In this document: piece after piece, positions 61,922 through 64,000 of the stretch
Layout: each line of letters starts with the position of its first letter
Position numbering within the stretch: the stretch's first letter is position 1
Assembly: GCA_963828625.1 (NCBI GenBank)
Contig: CAWHEX010000004.1
Location: forward strand, 154,492-218,491
DNA from: PALSA-894 sp963828625
GTDB lineage: Bacteria; Pseudomonadota; Alphaproteobacteria; Rhizobiales; Xanthobacteraceae
Direction of reading: 5' to 3'
Length of the DNA stretch: 64,000 nucleotides
Made by a program: the position numbers and the translations under genes
Notes under the pieces: generated by a model
Told to the model about the DNA's origin: nothing
Seen by the model: the letters and a program-made list of their open reading frames with translations, nothing else
Database searches by the model: none

Positions 61922-62329
61922 ATGAACAGCTCTTCAGACGACCAGGTGCTGGCGCTCGACTCCTGTAACACCCGAGTCGTCGACGCCGCCCGCGTCCAGA
62001 GCGTCCAGAACCGCATGCCGGCCGAGTCGGACGTCGTCGACACCGCGGACGTGTTCAGCCTGCTCGCCGACCCGGGACGGCTCCGCCTCCTGGTCGCGCT
62101 GCTGGACGGCGAGCTCTGCGTCTGCGACCTCGCCGCGGTGACCGGGACCAGCGAGTCCGCCACCTCGCACGCGCTCCGCCTGCTCCGCGCCCACCGCGTC
62201 GTCGCCGCCCGCCGGTCCGGCCGCATGGCGTACTACCGGCTCGACGACGCCCATGTCCGCATGCTGCTCGACCTCGCGTTCTCCCATACGGGCCACACCG
62301 AAGCCATCCACCCCGAGCGAGAGTCTTGA
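61922..62329 (+). CDS. ArsR/SmtB-family metal-sensing repressor
   Basis: The 135-residue winged-helix protein has two candidate metal sites. The alpha-3N type includes Cys66 and Cys68 in ELCVCDL, with Cys15 near the N-terminus. The alpha-5 type is Asp109, His111, His122 and His125, with exactly the spacing of the zinc sensor CzrA. The DNA-recognition helix is ESATSHALRLLRA. It should repress the CDF exporter that follows, whose ATG overlaps its TGA by one base, and release DNA when zinc or a similar metal binds. A TTGACA at 61886-61891 may be its -35 element. Confidence 0.9.
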   Translation: MNSSSDDQVLALDSCNTRVVDAARVQSVQNRMPAESDVVDTADVFSLLADPGRLRLLVALLDGELCVCDLAAVTGTSESATSHALRLLRAHRVVAARRSGRMAYYRLDDAHVRMLLDLAFSHTGHTEAIHPERES

Positions 62330-63244
62330 TGAGCGCAGGTCACGGCCACGGACACAGCACGGTCCCCGTGAGCGGTCACGCGGGCGGCAAGCACCGCTGG
62401 CGGCTCGCCGCCTCGTTCGCGCTGATCGCCGGGTTCTTCGTCGTCGAGCTGACCTACGGCCTCGTCTCCGGCTCGCTGGCGCTGCTCTCCGATGCGGGCC
62501 ACATGGCCGCTGACGTGGTCACCCTCGCCGCGGCGCTCGTCGCCACCCGGCTCGCGACGCGCCCGGACACCACCGGCCGCCGCACCTACGGCTCCTACCG
62601 CGCCGAGGTCTTCGCCTCCGCGCTCGCGGTCCTGGTCATGCTGATGTCGCCGTCTACATCGTGTCCGAGGCGATCGGCCGGATCGGCGAGGCGCCGAGAC
62701 TCGACGTCTCCGATGCTGGTCGTCGGCGTGCTCGGCCTGGTGGTCAACCTGATAGCGATGTGGCTGCTGCGCGCCGGGGCCGGCGAGAGCCTCAACGTCA
62801 AGGGCGCCTATATCGAGGTGGTCGCCGACACCGCCGGATCGGTCGGCGTGATCGCCGCCGGCATCCTCGTCGCGGTCACCGGGGAACCCTTCTGGGACAC
62901 CGCGGTCGCCTTGGCGATCGGCCTCTTCGTCGTCGTCCGCGCCGTGCCGCTGGGCCGCCAGGTGCTCGCGGTACTCGCTCAGCACGCCCCGTCCGGGATC
63001 GACCCGGTCCAGGTCGCCACGACCTGGCCGCGATTCCGGGAGTGGGCGACGTCCACGACGTGCACTTGTGGACGCTGACCTCGGGGATGAACGTCGCCAC
63101 CGCGCACCTGGTCACGAGGCCCAGGCCGACGACCACGCCGTCCTCGACCGGGCCCAGCTCCTCCGCGACGACCACGGCGTCGGCCACGCCACCGTGCAGC
63201 TCGAACCAGCCGACCACACCGGCTGCGACGAACTGGGCTGGTGA
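62329..63244 (+). CDS. Cation diffusion facilitator metal exporter (several frame breaks)
   Basis: The product starts MSAGHGHGHS and has the CDF membrane layout with SLALLSDAGHMAADVVTLAA in the second helix, carrying the HxxxD metal site. The fifth-helix site reads AYIEVVADTAGS, with Glu where most zinc exporters have His. Homology needs frame changes near 62,645 and 62,700 (restoring VYIVSEAIGRIGEAPRLDVS), near 63,025 (restoring GVGDVHDVHLWTLTSGM) and near 63,113. The corrected end is TGCDELGW at 63244, about 304 residues. It would export Zn, Co or Cd against protons and is coupled to the ArsR sensor. Confidence 0.87.
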
Positions 63245-63260
63245 CACACATTCACCGGTT

Positions 63261-63776
63261 ATGCTCGGCCGCGTGAATACACGAACGGGGGCAACGCGCG
63301 CCATGCGTGGCGCGGTGCTCGCGTTCGTCACGACCCTGCTCGCGGCGGCCGCGCACGTCGCCACGGGCGGACACCTGCCGCCGCTGCTGAGTCTGGTGGC
63401 CGGCTGGGTCGTGCTGGCCGCGGCCTTCGTCGTCCTCGCGGACAAGCGCCGCGGGCTGGTGCAGGTGGGCGCTTCGGCCGTCGGCGCGCAGCTGGTGTTC
63501 CCCGCCGCGTTCGTGATCTGCGGCCACGACGGCGCGTTCCCGAGTCCCTCGATGTCGGTGTTCCACGTCACCGTGTCGATTCTCGTTGCGGCGTTGGCCG
63601 TTCACGGCGACTCGTTGATCTGGGCGATCGCCGACCTGCTGCGGTTCATCCGGGTGGCGCTCCTCGGGGTGCTGCTGCCGGACGTTCCCCAGCTCGCTCC
63701 CGCGTCCGTCGTCGCGGCCCCCGCGCCGGCGGCCTCGATCCGTACGAACCGACTTCGCGGACCGCCTTCCTGCTGA
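63261..63776 (+). CDS. Four-helix membrane protein, unknown function
   Basis: The 171-residue product from the ATG at 63261 (an alternative is 63303) has four hydrophobic segments: AVLAFVTTLLAAAAHVATGG, LLSLVAGWVVLAAAFVVLAD, VGASAVGAQLVFPAAFVICG, and one near FHVTVSILVAALAV. Conserved-looking His occurs in AHVATGGHLPP and CGHDG. It lies 16 bases after the exporter on the same strand, so a metal-related role is possible but unsupported. Confidence 0.7.
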   Translation: MLGRVNTRTGATRAMRGAVLAFVTTLLAAAAHVATGGHLPPLLSLVAGWVVLAAAFVVLADKRRGLVQVGASAVGAQLVFPAAFVICGHDGAFPSPSMSVFHVTVSILVAALAVHGDSLIWAIADLLRFIRVALLGVLLPDVPQLAPASVVAAPAPAASIRTNRLRGPPSC

Positions 63777-63817
63777 GCTGTCGAGTTCCATTCATCCTGC
63801 TCAGAAGGAAGATTCCC

Positions 63818-64000
63818 ATGTCTCAGAAGAAGGATCGCGAGTCGCGGCGGGAGCGCCTCGAAGAAGTACAGAAGGCCCAACGGCGTAAGACGACCCGCCG
63901 CAACCTGGTGGTCTCGCTCGGCGCGGTCATCGCGTTCGCGGTCGTCGTCGGCGCCGTCGATCTTCATCAACTCGGCGTTGAAGGACGACAAGCCGGCCGC
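63818..64000 (+). CDS. N-terminal part of a single-anchor membrane protein
   Basis: The ATG at 63818 follows an AAGGAAG site. The product begins with a highly charged segment MSQKKDRESRRERLEEVQKA, then one membrane helix (LVVSLGAVIAFAVVVGAV). After that, homology-like sequence IFINSALKDDKPA appears only if one base near 63,957 is removed. This layout occurs in actinobacterial thiol-disulfide (DsbA-like) and DUF3105 proteins, and I cannot choose between them. The gene continues beyond the window. Confidence 0.6.
   Translation, partial: MSQKKDRESRRERLEEVQKAQRRKTTRRNLVVSLGAVIAFAVVVGAVDLHQLGVEGRQAGR

Noticed and set aside
45297..64000. The actinobacterial segment as horizontally acquired DNA in the alphaproteobacterium
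   Set aside because: The segment consists of core genes in native actinobacterial order and starts in the middle of ychF with no mobility signature. A chimeric contig explains this more simply.

Overview
The window joins two unrelated bacterial genomes. Bases 1 to about 45,300 look like an alphaproteobacterium of the order Hyphomicrobiales, near Bradyrhizobium, Rhodopseudomonas or Afipia. The evidence is the gatCAB cluster with its small satellite genes, two porins of the Rhizobiales type ending in QRNFWP, the rpoZ-rsh-pdxJ-acpS-lepB-rnc-era-recO-parC order, two copies of the intergenic palindrome GCATGATCCCGA...GATCATGC, and a Mur-like box before mntH. From about 45,330 to the end the genes are those of a high-GC actinobacterium, perhaps near Kribbella, Actinopolymorpha or Nocardioides: ychF, rmuC, an F420-type oxidoreductase, a DUF6542 protein, ispH, secreted chorismate mutase, xseA-xseB, glpX and a DtxR/IdeR-type iron box. 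The switch is abrupt. mntH ends at 45,296, and the ychF reading frame coming the other way loses its homologous sequence near 45,327, about 110 residues short. I read this as a chimeric contig, not as gene transfer.

Alphaproteobacterial part. 0-8.2 kb: small genes, a VOC dioxygenase-like protein, the transamidosome genes gatC, gatA and gatB, and a major porin on the minus strand. 8.2-18 kb: a TPR-methyltransferase fusion, tRNA-Ser(GCT), a tandem DUF2147 pair, a Lys/Ala-rich 17-residue micro-ORF, an AT-rich gene-free stretch, a second damaged porin lacking a signal peptide and in inverted orientation to the first, and a tyrosine recombinase. 18-28 kb: alpha/beta hydrolase, lytic transglycosylase, dapA, smpB, Tat-exported superoxide dismutase facing a peroxiredoxin, and family-5 uracil-DNA glycosylase with a NYN-domain protein. 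28-45.3 kb: a housekeeping run covering the stringent response (rpoZ, rsh), cofactor and lipid carrier synthesis (pdxJ, acpS), secretion and RNA processing (lepB, rnc, era), repair (recO), topoisomerase IV (parC) and manganese uptake (mntH).

Actinobacterial part. 45.3-49.1 kb: truncated ychF, rmuC, an LLM-family oxidoreductase and an iron-regulated siderophore-interacting flavoprotein. 49.3-52.6 kb: DUF6542 protein, ispH, secreted chorismate mutase and a long inverted repeat. 52.6-56.9 kb: GH20 hexosaminidase and two overlapping paralogous exported proteins with a shared C-terminal domain. 56.9-62 kb: xseA, xseB, glpX and a membrane-anchored beta-propeller protein. 62-64 kb: an ArsR-family metal sensor coupled to a cation-diffusion-facilitator exporter, then two membrane proteins, the last cut by the window edge.

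Single-base reading-frame breaks occur in at least nine genes, concentrated at 2.4-8.2 kb, 14.5-16.0 kb, 25.1 kb and 62.6-64.0 kb, while 26-62 kb reads cleanly. They look like sequencing or assembly errors and not biological decay. I found no CRISPR array, defence island, rRNA operon or clear new multi-gene system. The items most worth checking are the junction, the coupled exported paralogues, the inverted porin pair, the signal-anchored Gly-rich protein with an S74-like self-cleavage motif, and several regulatory palindromes.
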